From positions 434,001-498,000 of the forward strand of contig RSEE01000019.1 in assembly GCA_003971905.1 (NCBI GenBank): DNA of 64,000 bases. Direction: 5' to 3'. The notes beneath the pieces were generated by a model. The model ran no database searches, was not told where the DNA came from, and saw only the letters and a program-made list of their open reading frames with translations. The translations under genes were made by a program, and so were the position numbers. This DNA is from Moniliella sp. 'wahieum' (Eukaryota; Basidiomycota; Moniliellomycetes; Moniliellales; Moniliellaceae). This document shows positions 35,833 to 47,775 of the stretch, piece after piece (position 1 is the first letter of the stretch; each line of letters opens with the position of its first letter).

Positions 35833-36480
35833 ACCATGGACGGACCAGAATTGTGTGTCTTATCAAGCTTGCCTGTCAATGGCAAACCAGCTGGCAGACC
35901 AACTATGACCAACTATGACGTAAGGTACATGTCTGCGCGCCAACAACCTTCAGGTTCTCCGAATGTGAAGCTCGTGCCCGCTCATATGGTTTCTATGGAG
36001 GCAGATTACAGCTTCTTGATGTTGGTGAAGGAGAGGGAGGGCAGCGCACGGAACTGTTGGCTTGGGGACTGCCTGGATGGTCAACGATGTCGGATGGAAT
36101 TGACTGTCTCGTGGCATGGGGGGTGTTGGTTGTGTGTGAGCTCGGCGAAGAGAGAGGTCCTCTTCTCGGTTGGCGAGTGCGCGCAATGGGGCCAGAGTGA
36201 AGGCTAGAGGGTCAGTCTGTGTTGAACCACAAGCGGAGCTGGCGTAGCCAGAGGCGTGGGGTCCGCGTATCTATCAGAACAGTTGCTTACGTTACAGGAT
36301 CCGCACAGCTTCAGCACCGCAGGTGCAACCGGTGACATTGCAACAAACCCACCCTGGCACAGGGCCAGTGTGGATGGCCACGTCGATCGTAGCCCATCCC
36401 TATTGCTCTTCCTCCATCGCACCCTCCTTTTTTCGCTTGCCTTCCCTCCCCCCCCTTCACGCCCGCCCTCTGTACCGCCC
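35833..36480. other. Spacer between capping protein and SYLF genes
   Basis: About 650 bases with no supported gene. The last 60 bases are C/T-rich, consistent with the leader of the SYLF gene. Confidence 0.5.
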
Positions 36481-39400
36481 ATGGGCGGACTGATCACCCC
36501 CTCGACCGGCCAGTCGACTAAGTCGGGTTCAACCAAACCACGGCCGCAACAACACAAAGTCCAATGGGCTGGCTGGGCCAACACAGGCTTCGCCAAGTCC
36601 ATCAAAGTCTCTGATTGGGCTGCCGGCTACGTCAATGCCGCCAGCAACAAGCTTGGCAGCGAACGCTTCTGGCCCAGCTCTGGCGACTATGTCGAGAGAT
36701 CGAGAAGTGTACTCGCATTCTCAATGGCTTTACCAAGCAGGGCTTCGTTCGTGAGGAAGAACAAGTCGTTGCTGATGACGACCCCGACGGCAAGGTCGTC
36801 GAGGAGCAGACCATCGGTCCGACGGTCAGCCCCTAACAAAGGAGGAAGCTTCCCAGCTTCCCCCGAGCGAAACCGCACCCAAAAGATTACCAAGAAGATC
36901 AAAAAGTCAAGATTATCCGCAAGGTTCGTCCTCTCCCTCTCCCTCTCCCTCTCCTCTCTCTCCCTCTCCCTCCCTCTCCCTCTCCCTCTCCCTCTCCCTC
37001 TCCCTCTCCCTCTCCCTCTCCCTCTCCTATTTTCTGCCCATTAACTCCCCTCCCCTCCCCAAAGATCCCTCCCCAAGTGATCCAGAAGGCATGTGGAATC
37101 GCCATCTACACGTCTATGCGGTCAGGTATGGCGCCATTTGGCGGTTCCGGCGGCTCTGGTGTTGTGATGGCTCGTCTCCCGACGGCTCCTGGTCCGGACC
37201 TTCGTTCATCACGCCGCAGAATGTTACGGCGGGGTTCATGTTTGGGGTGGATATTTACGATGTGGTGCTGCTCATTATGTCTCCGACCGCTCTCGAGGGG
37301 TTTAAGACGCACAAGGTTACTCTTGGTGCCGAGACGGGAATTGCAGCTGGACCAGTAGGCACTGGTGCTTCTATGGACCTGAGTGTAAACGGAATAGACT
37401 GGGCCAACTCCAAAGAGCAAACTCCCGAGGGGAGAAGAAGAAAATTTCGAAGCCGCCTGCGCCTCTGTTTCTTATACCCGCAACCGCGGTTTTTACGCTG
37501 GTCTGGAAGGCATGGCCATGGTCTACCTCACGCGTTTTGACGATAACGAACGGGTGTACCACTGGCCAGGTATCAGTGGCCGCGACGTGTTGGATGGCCG
37601 GGTGCGCAAGCCCGTTGAGGCTGGTTCGCTGTACGAAGCACTGGCGGCAGCTGAGACGGGCCAAGCCCAGCGACGGTGTCCGACTTGCGCTTGCCGAAGG
37701 AGCTCGACAATGTGTCTTTGGCCCAGTTGTCGCACCAGAGCAGCTTCTCCAAGACCAGTATGGCCGATGTTGAGACGGGTTCAACCACCGATTCGGCCCA
37801 CGATGGCTCGTCTTCTATCAAGACCGGCTCTGAAGAGTCAAACTGAAAATGGCGGTTCACTAGTCCTGGACGATGGTGAGCGTCTCCGTTTCCGCCTACA
37901 CCTGAGCAACTTGACTTTATGGAGCAGGCGGGCATTCAAGACGAGAAGATGAGGGTTGGAGGCGGCGCACAAGGAATACATCTGGTCCTTACCCCCTCCC
38001 CCGCGTCATCCAGGGGCTTTGAAGCGGGCCGAGGCCATTTCTCGCACCAAGGCTGGACACCGCTTTGTTGCCCCTGCACAGTTGCCTTCTGCCGGCTCGA
38101 ATCGCTTTGTTGCTCCGCCTCCACTGCTAGATGCAAAGAAGGCCCCGCTCCCTGCCTTGCAGCGCTCCATTTCGCATGAGAGCACCGGACCCTTAAGCCT
38201 TCAGGCCTTGACTCTCCACCACCATATGAATCTAGCCCGCAGGGCATGCCCTCGTTCCAGGATACGAAGGCGCCTCCGCAGGAGGCAGAAGAACCAAAGG
38301 AGGTTGCCTCAAGCGATTCAATCACCGAAGCCATCTCGGAACCTGGCTTTGCTGCCGAACCGACTTCCGGCGATCACAATGGAAATGGGGTCGTTGCCAA
38401 GGTGGTTGAGCAGGCCAAGGCGGATCTTGGAACCGTCCACCGGTGTTGCACCCACGCAGAAGGAAAACACCATCAACGAGAGGAGGTCCTCACCTGAGTT
38501 CATGGACCTTCCTCAAGAGGACTTCCCCCAGCTGCGGTCCACCGCGCAAAACCCAATCTGTGCCCCCACACTCTAAGGAGGCTGATCTCGCCAAGGTGAT
38601 GCCCCCAAGCGGGACGCTGCATCTGCCCAGGATGCTGGATGGAGGAAGTGGTATCTGTCACCGACAAAGCGCCAGAAGTGTCGACAACTGGGTTCGTGGC
38701 GGAGGAGCAGGAGTTCACGCCTACTGCCGATTTGACGGAAAGTTCCCTACTCGTCCAGGAGAGGAGGAGCCGTCCAAATCGCTCGTTCTGTTGGCGGCGC
38801 TGAGGGGCCGGGTATGGAGCACAGCACGGAGCAGACGGGAAGCGACGACCAGAAATCCTTGAGTATTGAAACGGATTCGCAAACGATTAAGAAATCGAGG
38901 CGCAAGACAGCAACCGAGTTTTGCTAGACTCAATGTGGAACGGGCGCTCGGGGACTCCTGCGTCCGGCCTGGGACTGTTACCTGGAGAAGGATCTGCCTC
39001 GACCCCCGTCGGACGATCATTTACCCCGGGTCGCTTGTTTGCCAAGAGGTGCCCGAAGAAGAAGAGCCAGAGGAACAGGAGCAGGAGGGAAAGAACAGAA
39101 TGCGTCCAAACAGCATCTATGGCCACCTCTGATCAGAAGATTGCTGTGCCTGTGGCTCGGAGGGAAAGTTTACATCTCGGGACGGGTGATGACGACCTGG
39201 ACGAAGAGGAGGTTGACCCCAAGGGCTAAGGGATGCATCCGAGTCGGGCCCCAGCACGAGACAAAGTATGGACCGTGGCGCCCTGATTACGATACGGACG
39301 AGGCCGATGAAAATACGACGGATGCGTTTGCCATTCTTTTCCCGTCGTTTCTCAGCTTACCCTACCCCCTCACGCAACCCAGCGTCGGAGAACGGGTGGA

Positions 39401-40025
39401 GACAATGCAACAAGACCAGGAGCAAGCTCAGAGCCGGCAAGAAATTCCTTTTCTGCTGCGCCCACGCCTGCACCTGTGACGGGGAGGAAACAGACCTGTC
39501 CGACGTCGAAAGCAATGACGACTTTGCTGAGGCCGAATCGCACGAACCCTCTTCAAACCCAAGCGCGGCCGTGGACACGATTCAAGAGGAGCCTAGACTG
39601 GAGACCGATGCTGAGCAACCGTCTCAGACACAGTCCCAGGCGCAACAGAGGAACTGTCGGCTAAACCACACAGCCAAACGCCTGATCCCCCTAGTTTGCC
39701 TTCAATCCAGACCCTTCCCACGTTCAATCGTCCTGCGCGCACCCGCCCATTGAGCATGATTGGCACCTCTCTTGAGCGATCCACCACACCTGGCACCCCC
39801 ACCACCCCTTCCACTCCTGTTGCGGTGCGCCCGTCCGCCCTCAACGCTCCGCTTCCCCCCGCGCTTTCCGCCCTCCGCGGTCCTCTGCGCGGCCCACCAG
39901 CATGGTGGAGCCCCTGGGTGCCCCGATGGACACCGAGGAGCGGTCGTCACGCTAAAGGCGCGGTGTGTCGAGGCGGTTTGCGAGAAGTTGGTCACGTCGG
40001 AGTCTGCGCCCATCAACATTATTGA
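36481..40025 (+). CDS. SYLF (Ysc84/SH3YL1-type) domain protein with long disordered tail
   Basis: SYLF domains bind phosphoinositides and, in Ysc84/Lsb3, actin at endocytic sites. The ATG at 36481 starts MGGLITPSTGQSTKSGST. WAGWANTGFAKSIKVSDWAA and a helix with EIEKCTRILNGFTKQGFVRE follow. After an intron at 36924-37064 the SYLF core continues: IPPQVIQKACGIAIYTSMRS, GGSGGSGVVMARLPDGSW, AGFMFGVDIYDVVLLIM, VTLGAETGIAAGPVGTGASM, then RNRGFYAGLEGMAMVYLTRF. The tail includes IQDEKMR, KEYIWSLPPPPRHPGALKRA, an acidic Ser/Pro/Thr-rich stretch and TLPTFNRPARTRPLSMIGTS before the stop at 40025. Unlike Ysc84 or SH3YL1, no SH3 domain was seen, nor a FYVE finger. The tail changes frame many times, so its extent as a single gene is less certain than the SYLF core. 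Confidence 0.85.
36924..37064 (+). repeat. Intron largely composed of a CTCTCC microsatellite
   Basis: The intron (GTTCGT..AAG, 141 nt) interrupts the SYLF domain between IIRK and IPPQV. Most of it is CTCTCC/CCTCTC hexanucleotide repeat, which doubles as a very long pyrimidine tract before the acceptor. Confidence 0.88.
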
Positions 40026-41081
40026 CGTTCTTAGGCCGGCTGCGCCAGCCACTTACTTGGGTTGTTGGCACCTTGTTCTCGATATTCGAAATGCGCATCT
40101 GTTGGGCCCACCCAATTCTTAATCCACCCTCGTTTGTTATCCCTTGATGCATCACCACATTACCTTGACTACAACTATAGAATGCGGGTGTGTGAAATCG
40201 CGAGGCTGAGAGGTGTAACAGTAACATGCAACATGCAAAGGGCCACGTGCAGGTGATCCGGGCCGTGGCCGGATCTGGCCTCGTGGATGCCGGCCTTGGG
40301 GGCAGTCGACCCCAGGCCTGAGGCTCAGACCTGAAGATGCGGGTGTAGTCGCAGGACGAACGCTAGAGAATATAGGCATGCGGACTGGACGAGGGCGAAG
40401 GCGCCGGCATGGGGGCAGTGAGAAGCGGTCCAGTTCTGGGCTGATGTTCCTCACTGGCAGGATGCGTGCACGTGACCTGCTGGATGACCGGGGCTCCGCA
40501 TCCCGCAAAATCAGACCACGACCGCCTGTCGCTCAGGCCCACGGGGCTTCTCAGCCCACCACCCCTCTTCGGCACGGGTATCCTGATTTTCCCCAGTACC
40601 ACCCTATCCAGTGTGACCCATGTGACCGCGGGTCAGCATGCCGCCGCCCCCTACCCAGGAAAAGCGCGGCCGGCGAAGACTGCCATAGGGTGAGAACGCG
40701 GGGAAAGGCGCAGGCTTAGCAGTGGTAGCTCTAGCAACACGATGCAGCTTACATACATTCTTTGTGACTTGTTCGGGGGAATCCGCTGTATGTTCGATGC
40801 AATGCGTCTGCCGTATTGCCTCTCTCCTCTCTCTCTACTTTAATCCGGCCTTAGGGCCCTTAGGCCTTAAGGCTTACGGAAATCCCCGCGATCATCCGCA
40901 TCATCCGTCAAAAGATCACAGACATGTCGGAGGAGAGAAGAGCCTGACAGAACGCTTTTGAGCTCAGATGCTGGTATAAAAGCCCCCCCTCACTTGGGTG
41001 TACTCCTCTCTTCCTCATCCATCACCACCTCCGCATCTCCTGCTCTTCCCTCTCGCATTTTTTTCGCCTACATCGCACCCC
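40026..41081. other. Spacer and promoter region upstream of the MLRQ/B12D-like gene
   Basis: No coding region recognised. A GGCCTTAGGGCCCTTAGG-type palindromic stretch lies at 40848-40878, and a good TATA box near the right end serves the next gene. Confidence 0.5.
40975..40982 (+). promoter_or_regulatory. TATA box of the MLRQ/B12D-like gene
   Basis: TATAAAAG lies 107 bases upstream of the ATG at 41082. The C/T-rich leader that follows is typical of strongly expressed fungal genes. Confidence 0.65.
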
Positions 41082-41404
41082 ATGTCCCTCGTCGGTCACT
41101 TCTTCAAGCACTGGTACAGCCACGATGCCGTGCCTCTTGCTGTGCTCATGGTGACCGTTGTGAGCGGAGCCAGCTTCGTGGCCTTCCGCGCTGCCCATGC
41201 GCCCGACGTTGTGTGGGACAAGAGGAACCCAGCGCCTGGAACTCAATCAAGGATGATGAGGGTCAAGCTGGTTCAGATCAACGTGCGTATTATATACTCC
41301 AACTTGCATATTCCTCTTGTACACTTCGAGGGCTAACTTTCTCTACTTTTTATCCTCCACAGCAAAAGTTCGACCGCCAGTGGCATCGCGACCTGAGGGC
41401 TTAA
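41082..41404 (+). CDS. MLRQ/NDUFA4/B12D-family small respiratory-chain protein
   Basis: This is a short single-pass mitochondrial protein of the B12D/NDUFA4 type, associated with complex I/IV in other eukaryotes. From the ATG at 41082 it reads MSLVGHFFKHWYSHDAVPLA, a membrane segment (VLMVTVVSGASFVAF), then the family signature APDVVWDKRNPAP. The next bases are out of frame: restoring one T in CCTGG gives PWNSIKDDE, and dropping one G returns to VKLVQIN. An intron at 41283-41362 (GTGCGT..CAG) joins VQIN to QKFDRQWHRDLRA and the stop at 41402-41404. The mature product is about 80 residues, normal for the family. Two compensating slips within about 40 bases match homopolymer miscalls seen elsewhere. 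The upstream TATA box suggests high expression. Confidence 0.8.
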
Positions 41405-42334
41405 GTGTCTCGGCTACGTTAACTTATAGCGTCTCTCGCCCAAGCGCGTTTTCCCTTCTTATATGACACTTGCTTTTGGTTCGCATCGCCTCTGGCTCAT
41501 GCTACGCTCTGCACGACCCGAACATGTCGACCTTCTAGTTTGATTTGTGACTTCCAATAATGTACATCACGTTTGCAACCTCGTCGACCTCATCAGAGAT
41601 GTTTGCTCGGCCTGAGCAGCATTTCGGTAGCGCATATACAAAAAGTTCTTTGCTCGCCGATTCCGTAATCCGCTATGAAGGCTCTGTAACCGTCAGCTTC
41701 CATGTGGTTCGTTCCATTGTGAAGGGGTAGATCTTGTTCCCCGGTATTCTAAAGACGGGCGGAAACAAGGGGGAGGTGTCGGCAGCGACTTCGTCTGATT
41801 CGTTATTCAGCGCTGACATTGCAAAGAGTGCGCGGTAAAAGGAATAGGAGAGAGAATATATAGCTGTGGACAAAGCACACAGGAGGCAGGTGGCCGGCGC
41901 AACACCGCCCACATCTCCATTGCTTCTCCCATTGCAAATAGGAACAGAAGGATCGTCCTGATCGCATGGCTGGCGTGTACCCGCGTTGGGCAGACGAAGA
42001 AGATGGGAGGAGGATTGCTGGCGCCTCAACAGCAGGGGCACCCCGCGCCAAATGCATCAGCTCAAATAATAACCCTACTGCAAGCGCTGGTGTGCCGACT
42101 GCGGGCGGGCTGCTGCCGAGAGCCTGTGTCGCCGGGTGGGCAGCAGGCGGCAGCGTGGCTGGCGTCCTGCCCCGCTTTGGGCTCACGTGGCTGGCCACGG
42201 GGGCAGCGTTCGGATCTGTGGGGGGCACCAGCAACCGCAATCGCGCGCTGTGTTTGCGTCCTCCGCGTCCTCCCCTTCTACCCCCTTTTTACCACCACCA
42301 CCCCTCCTCCATTTCCCTTGTTCCCACCGCCAAC
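41405..42334. other. Spacer between MLRQ/B12D-like and VAP genes
   Basis: About 930 bases without a supported gene; 3' untranslated sequence of one gene and promoter of the next. The 100 bases before 42335 are C/T-rich. Confidence 0.5.
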
Positions 42335-43222
42335 ATGTCCGTCGAGCTCTCCCCTTCCTCGACGCTGGCCTTTGAGCGTACGTATGTCCCCTGCTGCGTG
42401 CCGGGCAGCCGCTCTGCGCCTTGGCTGCGCTCATATCTCTGACGGTGCTACTCTGCCGCCCTGGTCTCCAGGCCCGCTCACCCGCCTCATCCCCCTCGTC
42501 CTCACCCTCCGCAACACTAACACCCAGCCCATCGCCTTCAAGATCAAGACCACTGCGCCCAAACAGTACTCTGTTCGTCCCAGTGCCGCCCGCGTCGAAC
42601 CGGGCGAGTCGGTTGGGATCCACAGTACGCTCGCTTTCTGCCCGCGGCGCCACAGGTAACTTACCCCTCGCACCTCTTTCTCTTTTCCCCAGTCGCCCTG
42701 CAGCCCTTCAAAGAGGATCCCCCCGCTGGAAGCCGGTGCAGGGATAAGTTTCCTGGTGCAGAGCCCTCCTTACGCTGGATCGGGAAACGATTGATATCCA
42801 CGACATCTGGACCGCCTGCCTAAGGAGGACATGTACGAGCAGAAACTTCGGTAGCGTGGGTTGGCGATGCGCCTGCTCCCGCTTCGACGGCGCCTGCGGC
42901 TGCCCCCCTTGTGACGGGGGCGGGCGCGGCGACGCTGACCAGCCCAGTTATGGCCTCCCCCTGGTGCCATCGCCAATCAGCGCGGATGGCTTGCAAGCCG
43001 GGGAGCGTGCCTTGCCGGTCTCTACCTCGGCTCCTGTGTCTGGCATCGCCCCAGTACCACCCGCGGTGGTGGACAAGCCATTGAGCGCGTCAGAATACGA
43101 AGCAAAGATCAAATCGCTACAAGGGGCAAGTGGCGGTGGCTCAGGCGGAACGGGGCGTGGCAGGGCAAACGGTAGCGATGGTGGCGGGATTTGTGTTTGT
43201 GATGACCTATCTCTTTTTCTAG
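42335..43222 (+). CDS. VAP/Scs2-type MSP-domain protein, tail-anchored
   Basis: VAPs are ER tail-anchored proteins that bind FFAT motifs at membrane contact sites. Exon 1 (ATG 42335) encodes MSVELSPSSTLAFE. Intron 1 is 42378-42471 (GTACGT..CAG). The MSP core follows: RPLTRLIPLVLTLRNTN, PIAFKIKTTAPKQYSVRP and SAARVEPGESVGIH. Intron 2 is 42625-42692 (GTACGC..CAG), then IALQPFKEDPPAGSRCRDKF. After frame slips, PKEDMYEQKLRVAWV and a Pro/Ala-rich linker lead to SASEYEAKIKSLQ. Here one G too many in GGGG hides the real C-terminus. Restored, it is a short coiled coil (QVAVAQAERGVAGQ) and a membrane anchor (VAMVAGFVFVMTYLFF) ending at the stop at 43220-43222. The hydrophobic tail with almost no lumenal residues is characteristic. 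Confidence 0.9.
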
Positions 43223-44249
43223 AGGGTTTGCATGGCTCCTGTGATCTTGGTTTGGCGGGCGGGATGAGCGACACGAGCCCCCGGTCCGGCCTGCTGTGCT
43301 TCTTCGGCCATAAATGTTTGGTTACCCCAATGACCGGTACCCCTGTCGTACGCTTCGCCCAATCCAAGTGTGACATGCGGGCAGCGGGTCTCCGGGCAGC
43401 AGAGGATATGTAGTGGCGTGGGTGCTCTCGTTGTCTATAGGGGTAGATGCCATGAATGTAAGTGAAGGCAACTAGGGGCTATACTGGCACGCGGGACTAT
43501 AAGGGAGAGGAAGATTGGTGCCTTGCTGGGGTGAGGTGGACATGCTTTGAAGGAACGGTGGCCACGAAAAGTCAACACTGTAGTACAAAGGTGGGAAAGG
43601 AAATGTGTTTTGGAAAAAAGTAGGGTGTGCGTGGAATGGAAAATGAGCGTCGCCAAGTGGAAGCCCTTGGGAAAAGAACGAAAAGAGACAAGTTGAGATT
43701 GTGGTGACGCAGAAGGCAGGCGGGTATAAGAGGGAATGTGGGCGCATATCGGTGAAAAAGAGAGCATAGGGAAGTCTTTAGTGCTTCATTCGGAATGAAT
43801 GTGGACAAGACAGTCTCGGCTCGTCGTGCCTGCGCGAAGGGGTGTATAGTGTTGGTGACTGTGCTCTCGACGGCCATCAAGTGGACAATAATAAGCTCAG
43901 ATCGCCCTCGACTGAATCCTGCTCCGACGTAATAAGGTCGGTGGAACGGGAATCGGTATTCAGGCATGAATGAGACCGACTCGGATTCGACGGACCATAG
44001 ACCGTATCGCCATCGCCGTCGTTTTGGGTCTGGAGGTGGAGGGGAGTACAAGGCACCCGTCATCCCCCTCCCATATCGACCGTTCACTTTCCCGGGAGCG
44101 ATGATAACTTCGCCAAGTGGTTGCATACTGTGGTTGTCGTGAGAATCGGTCCCACCAATAGTATTCCTGTAAGCTGCAAGGCGAGCAGCAATCTGATGAT
44201 TGCTAGGGCAAAACATGCGTTGTGAGGAGTCCAATCTGCCGTATCCAGA
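43223..44249. other. Convergent spacer, no supported gene
   Basis: About 1 kb between the 3' ends of the VAP and antiporter genes. The long minus-strand frame at 43572-44234 begins with a TTG, lacks domain similarity and is not proposed as a gene. Confidence 0.45.
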
Positions 44250-47035
44250 TCAGGAACCAATGTCTCGAGTTCGCCCCAATGTTTGCATACCCACCCCCAC
44301 GCTGGCCGGGGCTCTGGCTGACGCAAATCGAGTGCCTCTCGCTGGTTCGCCTCCCAGCTGGTCGTCCGCTTGCGTGAGGGGAATAATCGAGATTCTGGGC
44401 TCCTCAGTGGCGACGCCACTGATGGTGGGTACGAATTCCAGCACCAGTTGTGATCCCTCTATCCACTCCCGCACCATGGGAGGGATTATCTCATGTTTAG
44501 ACGAAGAAGGAACATGGTCTTCGGTGATTACTGCAAAGGAGAGTCCATCTTGTCGCTCAGCATCGGGTTCCTCCTCGCTCTTTCCCCGTCCCTTTTCTCT
44601 GTGCTCAGGTGACTGGAACGGACGAAGCGGAGAGGAGGCATGCGAACCACCCGAGTCAAAGAGCCAAGATGAGGGAGTACAGATCCTACTGTACCAGCAA
44701 TCCTGGTCATCAGACCGGTTCTCGCAGCTTCCGGAGGGTGTGACGGGAAGTGCGGTTGGGCCGAGGGGACGGCGAGGTGACGTTGGCGAAAACTGCGGGA
44801 AGGGGATTGAACCCTTTCCGTCTCCACATCAGTATCGCCTATCTCCCAGTCCCCCTCTCCTGCATCCAAAGCACGCTCAGCGGCCACATGCTCAATCTCC
44901 TCCTGACATGTATCGTGGTGTGCAAACGAGATGGTACGGGCTTGCATGGGGACGCCGACCCAGCGTACAGGCGAGGGCACAGTGTCAGTCTCTGGTTGTG
45001 CCCCCCTTGTGGTAAAATGTGTTGGCACGTTGCCAGTGGCGACAATGGAGGTGTTGTAGTCATCGCAGACGCCGGCACAGAGTGGCCGTCGTCTGCTTCG
45101 GGCGAAAGAGACCAGATCATCGTTCCGGTTCGGACCACGATCCAACTGAGACGGAGAAAGGAAGCGACCAACTTCCTCTCTGCTGCTGCCTTTTCCCCCT
45201 TGTATTGCACTCTGTCCGGCGTCCGCCACAGGACCGTTCACGTACTCCCTTCCATCCAGTTGGGACGCCAACACACGTCGAATCTCAGCCAGGTTTCCGC
45301 CTTGCTTGTCTCCCGCCTCGTCCGGCGATCGTCGGACCATTACCTTGTCTGACCCCAACGTTCGGAACCGGTCAAACGCTCGGTTGGCCCACATTCCCAG
45401 GTGGCAGTTCGAGAGAGGGAGAGGGAAGTGACGCCCAGGTCGGCTTGGGAGAGAGCGGTGCAAACGCCGGGTGGAATGGCGAGCGGCCGAGAAAAGGGAA
45501 CGGTGAGACCGTGGACGCCAATGGAACAAAGGACAAAAAAGTAGGTGATGGGGATCATGGCGTTGGCCAGGTAGTCGTTGGGGTGGGTAGGCGGGGTGGG
45601 AATCTGGTTGGGCAAGAGGGTACGTCCCAGGGTGGAAATGAAAATTGCGCCGCAGCCCATGGGGCCAAAGTGTCCGACAAACAAGCTTCGCGGAACGTCT
45701 TAATGTCGGGTACGTATTTCCACAGCGCAACAATGATCGGGATGCGCTTGAGAAGATGTGAGGATGGCAATCGCAAAGAGCGTCTAATGTCGGGAGGGTG
45801 TCGGGGTTAACCCAGGCACTGAACGGCATCATGGCCCCTAGATAGACAAACGTTGCCGTATTAAACAAGAGGTCGACAATGGCAGAGAAATTGGACGATT
45901 CAGTTTGGGAAGAGAACCAGCCATCCCACGCAAACGCCGTGCCGGCCGCAAACGCCGCCAGCAAATCGTCCGAGCCCAGCAGCACATTGATTCCGACGGA
46001 CAAGAGTGCCAAGGCAACATAGTGTACTACAAAGGACTCACGATCGACCAAGTGCCACTGCTCCGACAGGCGAATCACCTTGCGTGCCATCCAGCCGACC
46101 ACAGCTCCAATGACAGTGCCCATAATAATCTCGTAAAGGATGATTTGGCAGACCTGTCTCCACAGCGCCCTCCCGTCAGTACTGCTCATACACCTCGTGT
46201 ACAGATGGTATATATATAGGGTCTGTGAGAGGTGAACAGGAAGGGCTTACCCAACGACCAATTGCCCATCCGACGTTCTGCCGATTCATGGTCAGGTACA
46301 AAGCCAGGTAGAGAAAGGGGAATGCGGCGCCATCGTTGCAACCTGATTCACAGGTGAGCAAATGGCGAATATGTGCAGGGACGTGTTTTTCGGCCCAAGG
46401 GCCCCCGACCACCGAGGCCGACAAGATGGGATCGGTGGGGGTGACGGCAGCGCAACGACGAGAGAGGTGAGGTAATCCAGGCCAGGTACCAATGCCCACA
46501 GAAACAGGCCGGTGATGAGCCAGCCCCAGAGCATGACGGGTCCGAGGAGGACAAGGAGTGACTTCCAGTGCCGAGCCATGTACTTTTTCGGAAGCTCGAC
46601 CCCAGCGGCAAAGACAGAGAGGGCAATGGTGACGCGCAAGACTTCGATGGTGATCTGGTCGGTCACGTAGGTACCGGGCGGGGCCTGATGGGGATGGGGG
46701 CCCAATGGGCAGGGTCAAAGAGGTGAAGGCCATATGGACCGACAATGATGCCAAACACGGCCGCGAGGGGAGCCTCTCCAAAGTAGAGCTTCTCCTTGAT
46801 AAAGAGGGAGAAGCATGCAAAGAGGACAACAAATGCGCCAAAGCCGGCGTAGATGCTGTGTGGCGGGGCGAGACCTGAAAGGGCTTGAAGTGGTGCGCCG
46901 TGACGGGTGTCGTGGGGGTGGGGTGGGGGTAGCGGAGGTGGAGGCGGAGGCGGGCGAGGCCGAAGCGGCTGGCGATGGAGACGCGGCGATGGTGGCGAGC
47001 TGGGCGGCGACACTGACGGTGGCGAGCAGCCGCAT
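44250..47035 (-). CDS. NHA1: Plasma-membrane Na+/H+ antiporter (Nha1/Sod2 class)
   Basis: This CPA1-type exchanger exports Na+ and K+ for H+. A candidate ATG at 47035 opens MRLLATVSVAAQLATIAAS, but the first secure segment is SIYAGFGAFVVLFACFSLFI followed by KEKLYFGEAPLAAVFGIIVG. Then come TDQITIEVLRVTIALSVFAA, GVELPKKYM and TPTDPILSASVVGG. AEKHVPAHIRHLLTCESG plus CNDGAAFPFLYLALYL carries the ESG-x-ND transport motif. An intron at 46154-46250 (GTAAGC..CAG) is followed by VCQIILYEIIMGTVIGAVVG and DDLLAAFAAGTAFAWDGWF. Later segments are RIPIIVALWKYVPDIKTF and MIPITYFFVLCSIGVHGLTV. The long hydrophilic tail typical of Nha1 ends, after a slip near 44590, with RQDGLSFAVITEDHVPSSSK and MVREWIEGSQLVLEF before the stop at 44250. 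The exact start is uncertain. Confidence 0.92.
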
Positions 47036-47775
47036 GGCGGTGGCGGAGGAGCAGGGCGAGGGCGCGGGCGAATGCGAGTGGGGCTGGACGCAGGCGGGAG
47101 AGCCCAGACGTAGGGGGTGGGCGGGGGCCGTCGCCTGCTGGCACTGGCTGATGTGTGCCAATCAACTCAATTAACGTCTGCACTCTGTGCGGCTCCTCGG
47201 CTTTGCCCTCGCCTCGCATCTTATCGATCGGGATGCAGCCACGAGGTGTATATACCAGCCGTCCGGCCTGCGCCACACCTCGGAATCGGTCGGGATACCA
47301 TCCGCAGCTGTATTACCTAAACACCCCGCCTCTCCCTGCAGCTCAATACTCTTGGGCCGTGAACAGGAGACCGCTCCGCAGCGTCTATATCAATCCTACG
47401 GTACTCCCCCCTCCGAGCAGAGAGCAGATGCATGACACCCATTTGTATTGCTGCCTCTTCGCCGCGCCCGGGCGGTCGATAGCAGACTGATGGCATGCAC
47501 ATTGTGGGAGACCAAGCAGACCAAGGTCACAAGAACAAGGGACGGAACCGATCGGCAAGGCAAGGCAAGACAAGGCAAGACGAGGGGGATACAACGACGC
47601 AGTAGGGGGAGGTGGGAGTCGGACAGCGACCGAAGGGGAGAGAAAAGAAGAAAAAAAACAGGAAGACAGACACAGAAGGAAAGGGACCCAACCCAACACA
47701 ATCCACAGCCGAGCCAAGTTGGGGCGACAAGAAGGAGGCACAGAGAGCGCAGGGTTACCCGCCACGCCCGCTTTG
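47036..47775. other. Spacer upstream of the antiporter gene
   Basis: About 740 bases holding the antiporter promoter (minus strand) and the 3' flank of the next minus-strand gene. Purine-rich repeats such as GGCAAGACAAGGCAAGAC lie at about 47560-47582. No gene was recognised. Confidence 0.5.

Noticed and set aside
41082-41404. Programmed frameshift in the MLRQ/B12D-like gene
   Set aside because: No slippery site or stimulatory structure is evident, and the two compensating changes fit run-length miscalls better.
43572-44234. Minus-strand frame of about 220 codons after the antiporter gene
   Set aside because: It starts at TTG, has no domain and overlaps the antiporter's 3' flank.
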